The notes below the pieces were generated by a model, which saw nothing but the letters and a program-made list of their open reading frames with translations, was not told where the DNA came from and did not search any database. From Stemphylium vesicarium (Eukaryota > Ascomycota > Dothideomycetes > Pleosporales > Pleosporaceae), in contig QXCR01000001.1 in NCBI GenBank assembly GCA_004380135.1, forward strand, positions 796,366-860,365: a stretch of DNA of 64,000 nt, written 5' to 3'. Below are positions 43,428-54,012 of the stretch, one piece after another. Within the stretch, counting starts at the first letter, position 1. The number at the start of each line of letters is the position of its first letter. The translations under genes were made by a program, and so were the position numbers.

Positions 43428-46400
43428 TCAATCGTCGCTGTTGAGTGATCGCCCGGGATCGCTGGTCTGTGGGGTTCGCAACTGCGAAGAGCTGCCAAAA
43501 CTAGATAGCTGCTTCTCCGGCTCCCTTTGACTGTTTGGCTTTCGCTTGAAAAAGCTCATTATTTTTCCCGTTGTTGTTTTCCTGCCGGGGCTGGAGCAAG
43601 TAGGCGACGCAGTAGGTGAATCGGCATTTGGAGGCGCCAGAGAATCCGGTGCAACCTCCTTAAGCGGAGCTCGTCCGTCTGTATCGCCGTTCCTGACGTC
43701 GCGAGTACGTCGCCGTGAACTCACTTGCCGCCACCAGCTCGAGTCGCGCGAAGCATCTGAGCGGGTTGCATTGCTGTCCGCGCTGAGCTTGTTGTGCATG
43801 TCCCACTGCTGCAGCTTCGAACCATCGAGGTTTCCGTTCGCAGTTTGAGACAAGTCGACCTGTGAATGGCTCTGCGACGTGGGTTGCGGTACAGGATAAG
43901 GGTCAAGAGCTTTGAGATATTAGTTTATATGCCAGGACGAATTCGAAGTGATATTTACTCACTTTGACTGCGTCTAGCATGCGACGGGGCCGTAACGGGT
44001 CTGCCGCTATCAAAGTCCTTTTTGGGCGAGGACGATCTGGTCAACGTATCCTTGCGGTCCGTCTTTGAGCGATCTTCGGGGCTTATAAGTTGCCCTTTCT
44101 GAGTTTGGTCGGACGTGTTTGGAGTCTGAGTGACCAAAATCGCAGTAAGACTGGGGTCCCTGCTGCCTCGTCTTGATGAGCTTGCGTTTTCGCTAGAGCC
44201 CATAGCTCTCTGGCCTGGTACGGCTGTAGTAGACGACCGTCGGGAGCTCTTATCGATGATAGAGGACGACCTTCTTGAATCTGACGCAGCGGCTACGGCT
44301 TGTATCGAGCCAGTCGATCCTCGGCGAGCCGCTTCTTCAGGAGAAATAGTCTTGATAGCGCTCAATGGTATCTTGATGGCTGGCTTGGCTGGGCCACCGG
44401 ACAAAGGACTCGGCGTTGGGTCAACGGTGAACCCGGGTGGTAGGAGGCCAAGAGTCATATTCTTGTTCTTCCTCTTCTTTTGCCGCTCCTCGTCTATCTT
44501 GTTCTCCCAAATAGACTTATTGGTCAAGATCTCGTCGACTGCGAATTGCATAGCGGGTAGTATGTCCGTAACGGCTTCAAACAGTGGCCGAGCAAAGATG
44601 TTCATAAAACCAATCTGCGATTCACCAAGCTTGACGATGTCTTCCCGAACAGGCGGCCCTCCAAAGAGACATGAGGGCATCTCCAACTCTTCTTCCATGA
44701 GCCCTTGGTTGCTAAACTCGTCCGTAAGGATATTAGCCCATCTAGCAGCAGTTTCGAATTTTCGCGCCTGTGAGGGAGAGTTAGACCATAAATGCAGCAG
44801 GGGACGCACCCCAGACTTACCACGTTGCAAATGTCGGCGCATTTGATGAGAAGGCCGCAAGTCAGATCTTTTTGTTCTTCCTGGATTTTAGCGCTCCAAC
44901 CGTCCACTACTCCTCTGTCGTGCGCAACCTTTTGCTGCAGGTTACCCAAATCGCTCATGTATTTGAAGTGGAGACCCATATCCGTCGCAAGAATGTTGTT
45001 GATCATCAGCTTGCGCATCGCGATATCGGAAAACGCCTTCGGCCAGTATCGTCGTAGGATCTGGGAATAAGCGGCGCAGTGGAAAGATTCTAGAACAGAG
45101 CGGTCGTTGTAAAGCTGCGCCAGCGGGGCGTTCAATGCAACTAGGAAAGCGTTGTTGACTCCGGGGTGACCGACATCATGCCCGATGGCAGAGATCAGCA
45201 ACGTAAGCGCATCAAAAGGCTTGAGAAGTTGGGCAATCGGTGACTTTGGGGCGGAGATGTTGTATGAATTGGTTGGGTACATAGGCAGGGTGCCTATTCG
45301 GACGAGAAAGTGGAAGAGAGCTTGGAGGACATCGACAACGTGGCGGAAGTTGTGGTACTTGACGAATTCATTGTATGCCGTACGACTGGCTAAGAGGAAG
45401 ACAATCATCTCGTCTAGCGACCTGTTAGCAGACGACAACATGCTGGGATGCGCCACACTTGCCTTCAGTGATGGCCCATTTCTCCAGCTCAGGCATTTGT
45501 AGGGCGTGCTTGAGCATTACCAGAGCACCGTAGAGTAGCTCATCATCGGTGAAGTCATGGGCTGAAAACGCCCAGGCACCGACTGCGTGTTCGACGAGTA
45601 TCTTGCGGTCTTCGTCGAGATGAAAGTCCCTGTAAAGATTAGTCAGGTACCTCGAAGGCGCAAGATGGACATACAAAGATTCCAAAGAGTCTCCAACAGT
45701 CTCCGGATTGCAGATGCCGGTCATGAGGTTCGAGACCATAGCCTCGCGCAGATAGGCGTAAGGCTTAGTCTCGTCCACACCCACCCAGGAAAGTTTCCGA
45801 TTCCGCTTAGTGGTCAGAAAACTTGCTTCTTCTCGGCTGAATTCTTTTTGTAACTTGTAGGCGTGGACAGCCAAGCCAATCATGCGGTCCCTTGACATGG
45901 GACTAGTCAAGACGTCGACAGCGCCAGCATCGAGGTAACGAGTCAGTCGAACCGTGTCACCGATGGGGAACGACATCTGGAGGCCAGGCGACGGGAGTGG
46001 TCCAGACGACGGAGGCTCCTCTTGGGTCACTCCTGACAACATGACAATGGGTACGATGAGCTTAGAGAAATTTCGCGACGATATCTCTGACGATATGTGG
46101 GTGAGCAGGTGCATGGCATAGATGTCGTCAGGCTCGCTGGGATCCAGTCGGTTCATGCGCGACGAGGTGGGCGAGGGTGTGCGCGGTTCGCGAGAAAGAC
46201 GTTTCATGCGTTGCTCCTCGTCGTACGGAATGTCTATTATGACAAAGGTAGGAATGCTGGTCTTGGTGGTATCAATGAGTTGATTGATCTTCTGTAGGCA
46301 GGCCCTGCCCGTGCTGCAGATGTGGACTGTAGGATGTGTTAGTAGGCATTGGGGTACGGGCTGGGCGCATCGTACCTTCGGTGGAGATGGACAGCATGGC

Positions 46401-46574
46401 TTCCACGTTGTCGTGCACCTCACGTGGAGATGTTTTGCCCATAGCAAAGTAGCTCTGCCCGACATTTTGCGTCGTTGTTCTCGCGACCAGCGACTTGGAC
46501 AGCGTCTCTTTCCGCACATGTTCGTCGTTGGCGCGGCGATCAATGTAGACTACATTGCACGCGCCATGTTCCAT
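43428..46574 (-). CDS. pdeH: Class I 3',5'-cyclic-nucleotide phosphodiesterase (high-affinity cAMP PDE)
   Basis: Hydrolyses cAMP and so damps PKA signalling. Six exons: 46376-46574, 45675-46326, 45463-45629, 44821-45413, 43963-44767 and 43428-43909; product 965 aa. The N-terminal third (about 1-330) begins NVVYIDRRANDE, has SIPTFVIIDIPYDEEQRM and RLTRYLDAGAVDVLTSPMS, and resembles a degenerate receiver-type module. The catalytic domain (about 330-620) has YHNFRHVVDV (His 360/364), then GHDVGHPGVNN (His 418, Asp 419) and KCADICNVARKF (Asp about 533), the metal ligands of class I PDEs. The C-terminal 350 residues are Ser/Arg-rich and disordered. Intron 3 (45414-45462) uses a GC donor (GCAAGT). 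Intron 2 (45630-45674) is 45 nt with no stop, so retention would keep the frame. The N-terminal start is the first ATG of the open frame. Confidence 0.93.
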
Positions 46575-47082
46575 TTTCTCCGCCTGTGTGCGGCGACCAG
46601 CCAGCACTGGTCTCCAGCGCAGAGGGGAGGGAGTTGTAGTTGTGTCGCAAAACGGAGCGGTGGTGGGTCGCAGGAAGGCGTATGAGGGTGTTCGGGCAGA
46701 GTCACGAGTCGATGGGCGGGAGGTGGAGGCGGAGTGGTCGCAAGACAGCTCAGGGCCAATTGCACGTCTCGACTGCGAGAGGACAGCAGACGCAGGAGGG
46801 CTGTAGACAATGCAGAAGCGCTGGAAGCGTGGGGGATGGCGAGGATAGGACGGCGGTAGTGCGCCCGTTGGTCTGAGATGGAGTCTGAAACGACGACGTC
46901 GATGGAAGCTCCAGGGATGCTAGCAATGCGGAGGACGGAAGGTGGTGCACACGACACGACACTAAGTCGGACTGCCTTTAGAACACGAGGCAGGCGCAAA
47001 GGGCGGATGCGACAGGGCAGAAGGCGCAAAACGACGTTCGGGGGAAGGTGTGATGACGGGAGGGCTCAGAACACCGAAGCTG

Positions 47083-47083
47083 C

Positions 47084-47128
<45 letters not shown>
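47083..47128. repeat. (CT)n microsatellite
   Basis: Nearly pure CT dinucleotide tract of 46 nt with one interruption (CTTT near 47096), about 0.5 kb upstream of the phosphodiesterase start. On that gene's strand it is a GA tract, a common fungal promoter element. Confidence 0.9.
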
Positions 47129-47131
<3 letters not shown>

Positions 47132-48302
47132 CTGGCCCCAACTTTCTCTCGCTCGCTCTCCGAGTGCGGGCGGGACGACGACGGGGGCGCCTGTCCGGAG
47201 TGCGTAGGCGCGGCGCAACAGTGTCGCAGAGGGAAGGCACTCGGGGAGTGTGTCTGGGAAGCAGGCAGTACGGAGCGCCGTGTCCAGGGCCGGGAACGAG
47301 AGTGGTGGCAGAGGGAGTGGTACTGTGGTACTGTGGTACTGGTGGTGGTGGTGCTGCTGCTGCTGCTGGGCGTGGTTCGGAGCAGTCGCAGCAGACGCAG
47401 GGGCCGGAGGAGCTCGGCGTCAGTGTCGCATGCAGCGCACTCGCAGAAATGGCTGCACTCTGAGCAGCATCGGGCGCGGGAAGATGGTGAGGGTATGGAA
47501 TTGCAGCGCGAGGGCAGTTGTCGGGGATGGTAGGGCTCGAGTGCAGGGTGGAGGAGAGGTGCAGGCCCGGGGCGGTGATTGGGCTACTCGAGACGAAAAG
47601 AGGAAGGCGCACTGGTGGACAGTCCCCACTCCAAACCTAAGCAGCAGCGCCGTCGAAGCACTCAAGCCTTCTGGAAGCTTTTCGTTCCGCGTAATGCTCC
47701 GCCGCCTCATTCGCAGCCCTGCCACCGGCCTCTCGTCCCCGCCGTCTCAGCGCGCGCGGGCTGCTACTTCTCTCTGGCATTGCAACACGCCGTGCCAGGT
47801 GCCCGCGCTACGCCTGCATGGAGAGAGCCGTTCACGCCCTGTCCCTTCTGCGCCGGCCGAGCCAGGGCTGTGCGAACCCAGAGAGCCGCTCGCGCAAGCT
47901 TGGCTGCAGGACGGCTTCGGTCCTGAAACGCATCCCCAGGGCTGGTCCAGTACCCATAGTCCCGTATGCGGCACACATTACATACGCCCGCCGGGCCTCT
48001 GCGGCCTGCCTATACGCTTGCTGCCCCCGTCTGCAACTGGCGCTGGCTAGCACCCGCTCTGCCCTACGTGCGCTGGCAGTTGCTTTCCTTCTTTTTTTTT
48101 CTCCTCCTCCTCTGCTGCTATCGCATGCCCCGTCGCGTGCCTCGGACGCCCTCTGTGTGAGACATTCTCGCCCTTTGGCCATGTCCCCGCTGTTTGTCGC
48201 CACAGAACGTCGTCATCTCCCGCCGACATCCCAGTGAAGAAGGCTTCTGGAAGTGGCGACTCGGTACGCGAGCCCGTCAAGTGAGACATGTGCTTTGTCC
48301 CT

Positions 48303-48333
48303 CGCCCTCTCCCCTCTCCCCTCTCCCCTCTCC
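48303..48333. repeat. (CCCCTCT)n short tandem repeat
   Basis: About four units of a 7-nt C/T motif in the gene-free stretch; likely polymorphic. Confidence 0.8.
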
Positions 48334-49646
48334 ACTGGCTCTTGCCTGGAGATTCTACCGTTTGCCAATGCTGCGAAATGCTGTACATGTGGGGACCGAG
48401 CAAGCCCCCTGTTCGGTCCGCTTGCGGGCGAAGCTTGCTGATCAACGACCGCTGATCTCGAGCCGTGTGAGCCCATGTCCTGCGATGCCTCAGTGCCGCC
48501 CCGACTGACGGCATGTACCCTACCCATCTTCAATCTGCTTCCCCCCCCCTACCACCCCCCCCCACGCCCTTTCTGCCGCCTCATCCTCTCCACCATGTAG
48601 TGCCGGCCTTAGCACCAGTGCGGCAGGTGCGCTGCTGCATGCCGAAGCCTCGGGCAGGCTACACGTAAGCAGCACTTGGTCCGTGATCACCACACACAGC
48701 ACTTGCTCCACCCACTGCAACCAGCAAGGAGCGGCAACTACACTAACACTCACACTAAAACACCATACAAATCGTCGCTCTTCCATCATTCGCTCTGACT
48801 TTATCAACCCTGCCAGACATCTTGCATCTCGCCTTCATGTCACCGTTGCCACTAACGGCCAAGATAAGACCTCGACAAGGCTGCTGATCCTGCCTCTTGG
48901 TCAGCTGAAATCCGGGGTCGACGCCCGCCAGGGCAATGAACTACATCATGGCGAACCCAAGCTCTCGTCCCGCTTGCTGCGCGAATCAGTCCCACCCCGC
49001 GCCAAGTTTAGCGCTGCCATCTTCCAGCCAACAGGACAATTCTCAGAATCGCGCCCATATGTCAAATGACTGTGAAAGGTGGATTCGACTTTCATTGTCA
49101 TATTAAATGGCTATGCAACCGGTGCCACACATCCAGTCAGAGGCAACGGGGGCGCGTTTTAGATCCGCGCATACTACCATGGGCGCAGCTGAGACCCACG
49201 AGCTATCGCTGACTTCATCTCAAGCCTCAAAAGTACCTTCTCCAGCTGACGTGACACAGGGCCGATAACGAAAAGAGGACCTGGTGCGCCCAATCGAATG
49301 GCAAGGTACATTTCTCGGACCCGCGTTATAGGCCTTCTCAGTAGGCTTACAATAGGCTTATGCCGTTCGTCCTGATGCTCTGGACCCCTCTGTCATACTT
49401 TTCTCCTTCGCTTCCCCTAGAGTATACGTGTACAAAAATGGGGCCCTGTAGGGAATAGGTGTTATAGAACATGTCCGTAACCGCCTTCTTTAGCCGACTA
49501 CCTAGACTAGACCTAGGGCTACCCACCACCCAAAACTGTTTTCTCTCTTCCTGACCTCCGATGCGTCATCGCAATGCCGGCAGCGCGAAGCACGTGTTGA
49601 TGGATCGTTCTCGACATCATGCTGTTGCGGTACCCATGACATAGTC

Positions 49647-50383
49647 CTAGTCCTCCCTGAGAGGCTTTACCACACCCTGATAGAATCTTTCTCGGAAATC
49701 TTCGTCATCCAGGCTGAAGTCGGATGCCTCAAAGTTGCAATGAATACACTTTTGCGTCGCGCCCGTGTATTTGGGCAGTCCTCGCTTACGCAAGCCCTCT
49801 GCTAGACGGGCTGCTGTAAGGTAATCAGTGAAAGCTGTTCGTTGACCTGCAACCAAGTCGTCCACGATCGCAGTCTATGGAGTGGTTGTCCGTATGAAAC
49901 TCCAAGCAGTGCAACCCCAAGAGTGAAAATAATGCTATTCTTTACAGTGTGCATATTTTGGCTCTGTGGGCCGGGTCTGACAGGTTTGACTGGCGTAGGA
50001 TGCGTATATCGCCAAGGCTCCAGGTCTCTTCCAGCCAGGGCGTGCGTGCCATAGAGCTGATAGATTGCCAAAGCAAGCGTAAGAACAAGATGACACTTTC
50101 CGGTGACGTGGAAACTCAAGCCCTGGTTCTCGAGGACTTCCTGTGGGCTGACTCGTCTGTTGACAGGTTTCGATAAAGGCAGGTATAGCGTGTGAATAAG
50201 ATGCTTGGCCAGGTTTTCAGTCGTCACTCCGATACAATCCCATCTTGAACAGCTTTGTAGAGCTGCATATAGACCATCGATGGCCGCGGCCCCGTTCCAG
50301 CACTTCGGTGTGCAGAACGTAAATTCAAGCTTGAAGGTCGGTGGACGTCTCGCGCTCTTTTTGGATTCCGAGACGCAGATTTA
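49647..50383 (-). pseudogene. DUF7580-like C-terminal fragment with frameshift
   Basis: Reading from the minus strand, an open frame from the TAA at 50381 downwards encodes KLEFTFCTPKCWNGAAAIDG, then TTENLAKHLIHTLYLPL, GKCHLVLTLALAIYQLYGTH and NSIIFTLGVALLGVSYGQPL. About 49865 the frame shifts, and the next frame continues with FTDYLTAARLAEGLRKRGL, then TQKCIHCNFEASDFSLDDE and FRERFYQGVVKPLRED. Order and motifs (LALAIYQL near the start, NSIIF.LGVALLE.SYG, C.HCNF, F...FYQGVV.PL) match the C-terminal half of DUF7580-type fungal proteins, often linked to heterokaryon-incompatibility or prion-related architectures. A one-nucleotide loss near 49864-49870 explains the break. The N-terminal half and start are not found. 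The family name is from memory and should be verified. Confidence 0.6.
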
Positions 50384-50666
50384 CTTCGTGTTCGACGACC
50401 CGTACACATTGTAGCCCATCGCGAACCCAAAGCATCATCCAAAGTGTGAGGATGCCGGCGAAAACTCGCCCAATGTATCGCCTTCGCCTTGCGCTTCTTC
50501 TCGATTCGGGGTGTCTCCAGCGCAATGAGCAGTTATCCTTTTCCCGTCCATCCCAGCTTCTGTCCCCCTTCTTTCCCTGCATTAAATCTTACAACACCAC
50601 TCGTTCCCAATTAACCCAACCCTCAAGGTATCAACAACAAAACCATCTCGTTCATCCAACCATCCG
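50384..50666. other. Region between DUF7580 remnant and membrane-protein gene
   Basis: A 283-nt stretch. A minus-strand ORF (50325-50582) contains a short hydrophobic stretch but no recognisable domain. It could hide decayed N-terminal sequence of the remnant. Confidence 0.3.
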
Positions 50667-51663
50667 TCATTCGTGCTCACCCTCACACACGCCGCTATCA
50701 GCGAGACATCTATAAGGGCTGTTGCAGTCTGTATGTGATACCGTGTCGGTACAAGGGTGACCTGGACACCTTGTTATGTCCGTCCCGCAACATGTGGGCG
50801 CTACACCGTCGACGGTCATACAGACGTTTGGACTGCATTGTGCGTCTGAATCACAGAGTGCGCCGGGTGTGAGGCTTGTCGGGGCAGTAGGGAACGGAGG
50901 TTTGTTTGAGAGCGTTGGGGTGGGTGATGACCATGTAGGCGTGGGTGAGGGTAGGCTCATACGTAGACTACTAACGATCGACTCGAAAGAGGTATCTGCA
51001 ATATTAGAACTAGTCGGCGAGGACAAAGCTGAAGATAGTTCGATGATTCCGCTTGCGGATAGAAAAGGCGATGTACTCGGTGTATGTGAATAGCTGGAAG
51101 ATGTCTGAATTCGTGAGTAGGGGCGCTCCTCTGGGTTATGCGAGGTTCCGACTGCTTACAGTGTCGTCGCTTCCCGAGTCCGAGTCGGACCTGGTTGAAT
51201 CATGTCGTGTACCCAGCACAGCGGCTAGTACCACCACTAACGCTACGATTGCGACTAGAGTCATTGACAAAACAACAGTAGCTTTCTGGTGCCTCCTGGC
51301 TAAATTCCGACCCTGATTTGGTGCTTCATTTTGATATGCCGTGGATGTGCCTGCGCCTGGGCGTGCTAGATCGGTACGACTATGTGGGCTGGGACTTGGG
51401 GTGTGATGATGACGTGCATTTTGTGCGTAGTCGCGGCTGCTGTGTGTACTCCGGCTTATGTTTTCATTGGAAGCACTTCTGTGACTTTGTGACCTGTTAT
51501 CTAGGTGTGGGACAACAATATTTTGCTGTTCGATATGCTGCTGATTGTCATGATTGTTGCCTGGTGCCTCGATGCGTCCTCCTTCTACACTGTTACCGTT
51601 TTGAGCGTTCCCTTGGATATCAGTGTTTTGTAGTTCTATATCATTATCATGAGGCTGGGTCAT
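50667..51663 (-). CDS. Predicted single-pass membrane protein with Cys-rich C-terminal domain
   Basis: Hypothetical protein. Exons: 51160-51663 and 50667-51104, with a 55-nt intron; product 313 aa. The N-terminal 125 residues are polar and rich in Asn, Gln, Ser and His. A membrane helix follows a basic stretch (ARRHQK, then ATVVLSMTLVAIVALVVVLA). No signal peptide is seen, so type II topology (C-terminus outside) is likely by the positive-inside rule. The outer part has a Ser/Thr/Pro-rich stalk and a compact Cys-rich end with about ten Cys: LCDSDAQCSPNVCMTVDG, then TCCGTDITRCPGHPCTDT and DCNSPYRCLADSGVC. The spacing recalls small secreted Cys-rich modules. No known family was recognised. Confidence 0.75.
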
Positions 51664-52522
51664 GGTGCTATAGGACCGCTCCCGCTGTGAGAGTTGGGGA
51701 GAGGAAGATTGGCCGGGCGATTTTAGAGGGCGTCTCTAGATAGCCTGCGCATTGACACTGTAGATCGAGCCTCGACGGGGGCGCGCGAGGAGTCACTGCG
51801 GGAATTATCCGGAACTGGTGTCCGGTGAAGGACTCGTTTTGGTTGCCTTCATCTGTCAATTGGATTAATCGCCCAATAGAAACGTCTATCAGGCCTTGCT
51901 CAGTAGTAGCCTGCTGGCTTAGGCGCCTTCCAAGTGTTTCGAACTGGGGTGGGAGGCAAGGCTGCGACCATCCGCGGAGCCAAGCACGGGAAGCCTTAAC
52001 GGTACGGCGGCTATCTTGAATACTACCGTACTCGATGTTGAGGGTGACCAGATATTACATATTTAGGTAGGAGTGGGGACATCAGTTAAGATCTGTTGCT
52101 ACCGCAAGTAATACATAGTGTGGCAGGGGTAGCATAAGGGCGTGTACTCCATCTAGGCGCCATCCGCAGGGCTCGAACAATCAAGATCATATTGAGATCA
52201 CTAATCGATCCGTCTTGTGTTTGTCCCGATGATTATCCCCGGGCCGAGACTGCATGCCAAGAAGAGAGGCGTTTGTCTCTTGCCTCGCCGATATGGCCTC
52301 GTGGTGGCAACAAGGCTTGAGGGACGTTTACGCCCGTATAGAGATCATATCAAATGGAAGTAAATTCATAGATTAGCACTCACACCATTCGAAATGGAGC
52401 ACATTCAAAGTCCTCTTGCCGCTTACTCCTCACCGGTGCCGTTCCACAAAAATTGGTCCTCATGGAGCACAACAGCCTCTAAGAAGTGAACACGACAGAT
52501 TAGGCTGACCTGAATTCTCCGG
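51664..52522. other. Intergenic region without recognised gene
   Basis: The 859-nt gap between divergent genes (membrane protein, minus; SesA-like, plus). It contains only short ORFs. The part next to 52522 should be the promoter of the SesA-like gene. Confidence 0.45.
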
Positions 52523-53540
52523 ATGGCGGATTCTAGCCTCGCCACCTCACCCGTGGACGAACGTCAACTGCATACTGCGAGTTCCAACACGTTCATTACA
52601 GCCTACTCGCCGCTTTCAAAGTCCTCCTTTATCGCACCCTTGCAACCTCCCTTCGAAGCGGGGTCAGTGATGGAGTTGGTCGGATGCGCCGCAAGCGTCA
52701 GTCAGCTCGTGGTATATATATCCTCGTCGGCAGTCAGCCTACAACGGCTGTATGTTGAACTTCGAAGCGGCGACTCCACATATCGCAGCGAAGCCAACAA
52801 TATCAATTTACTACTCAACATATTTCAACGCCTCGCTCATCGTACTATCGAAGACTGCAACCCAGTCCTTCCTGTTTTGATAGCAATATCTGAGATCGCA
52901 TGCGAGGTGCTGTGTCTTCTCAAGCCTAAAAGAGTGTTCGGCTTCAACTGGACCCCTATCACTGCACAAGATAGGATCAACTCAGCATTCGAGTCGTTGG
53001 ACAAGAAACGGAGGTTACTTCACCTGTACATCTCTCAGGCCCACCACGAAGCCCTTATAGATCTCCGAGAAGCCATCGATAGGACAGGCATGTCGAGCCT
53101 CAGGAAAAATAGCGCGGAGAAAGTCACAGAGAGGGTGGAGCCAGGTGAAACTCCTACGACTTTAGTACCATACAGTGCCGAAAGTGGTACATCGGCCGCT
53201 AACGAGCAGAGCGCTGCAGGACCGACTTTGCAGCCTCAGGCGGAAGAAAACTTGAAACATGGAACCTTCAAAGTGACCCTACTCCTCCTCGTCACCAAAG
53301 AAAGTGTCGCTAACAGCTTTTTAGATGAAAATGAACAATGCCAAAATCGAGGGCGTCCAAGGCTGGCTCAACAGAGACAACATGCCAGGAGATGTGGATC
53401 TCGAGGCGGATCACCTCAGGGTGGGTCGAGATGGCGTGTCAGCGAGTGGAAATGATTCCAGCGGTTCGGCTGGGTTAATGCAACACGACCGCACAAAACA
53501 CGAGCGCAATACATCGAATGATACTCCAACATCTTCTTAG
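52523..53540 (+). CDS. SesA-like (NLR N-terminal domain) protein
   Basis: Exons: 52523-53272 and 53325-53540, with a 52-nt intron that keeps the frame; product 321 aa. Residues about 50-190 resemble the SesA/NACHT-NTPase N-terminal domain of fungal NOD-like receptors: MELVGCAASVSQLVVYISSS, then LRSGDSTYRSEANNINLLLN, then DRINSAFESLDKKRRLLHLY. No NACHT or repeat domain follows, so this is a stand-alone N-domain protein. The C-terminal exon encodes a Gly/Asn/Asp-rich stretch (HLRVGRDGVSASGNDSSGSA), preceded by MNNAKIEGVQGW, with a low-complexity character that might form a beta-rich signalling motif. A second in-frame ATG at 52670 (MELVG) coincides with the domain start and may be the true start. 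Function is inferred only from the domain. Confidence 0.7.
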
Positions 53541-53904
53541 TATCCGTGCGGGAAGAAGATATTTAAAGCCGGGCGATGAGCGTGAAGGCTGAGAGAGCAC
53601 GGCTGCTATAGACTAATGGGCCCTCCATGGAAATACGTCCAACATATTCAAAAGAGAAAGGAAGAGGAAAAGGAAGAGAATTATATGTTCGAGTTGAAGA
53701 CGACATGGCAGTCTTGCTAGGAGAAGAAATCGAACACACTTGGTCGCTAGCGTCTTCTTTATCTTCTTCCTCTACTCCTTTTTGGCTTAATGTTCTATTT
53801 TCTAGTGTTCTTACGGCGGTTACGGATTGTGAGCTTTCTGAAGTAGTCCTTTGGGGAATTAACATCAAGAGTTAGTACGACTTTCGGGCCTCCGGCGCAG
53901 GTTC

Positions 53905-54012
53905 TCAGCTGAGGCTCTCGGGGACAGCCTTGTATTTTTCCTGGCGTTCACAGCGGTACATGACAGAAGCCGGTTCCTTGAAGTATTTGCGCACGGGTTC
54001 CTTGTAGTCATC
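53905..54012 (-). other. Possible orphan terminal exon
   Basis: A minus-strand frame following an acceptor-like CTGACAG encodes DDYKEPVRKYFKEPASVMYR, then CERQEKYKAVPESLS and a stop. The composition is strikingly protein-like, but I could not join it to a credible upstream exon; upstream frames near 54130-54250 are broken. It could be the tail of a decayed gene. Family not recognised. Confidence 0.3.

Larger units (their letters stand above)
46575..49646. other. Three-kilobase GC-rich region without a recognised gene
   Basis: Upstream of the phosphodiesterase. It is rich in low-complexity tracts (CT repeat at 47083-47128, GGT/GCT triplets near 47338-47369, CCCCTCT repeats near 48303-48333, C-runs at 48541-48572). 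Many overlapping long ORFs exist (up to 266 codons at 47250-48050), but they have biased composition without domains, as expected in GC-rich noncoding DNA. Part may be a long 5' leader of the phosphodiesterase gene. The ORF at 48683-49069 (128 codons) is not recognisable. Confidence 0.5.

Noticed and set aside
43138..43431. 97-codon minus-strand ORF with hydrophobic segments just after the PDE stop
   Set aside because: It lies in the likely 3' UTR of the phosphodiesterase and has no support from family motifs.
45440..45480. 37-nt GT-AG intron as alternative to the GC-AG intron in the phosphodiesterase
   Set aside because: Too short, with a branch site only about 3 nt from the acceptor; the 49-nt GC-AG choice gives a better family match.
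47250..48050. 266-codon plus-strand ORF in the GC-rich region
   Set aside because: Biased Gly/Trp/Cys- and Arg-rich low-complexity sequence from GGT/GCT repeats, no domain, and competing ORFs in other frames.
48683..49069. 128-codon plus-strand ORF
   Set aside because: No domain and no neighbouring exons; composition is unremarkable, so coding status cannot be supported.
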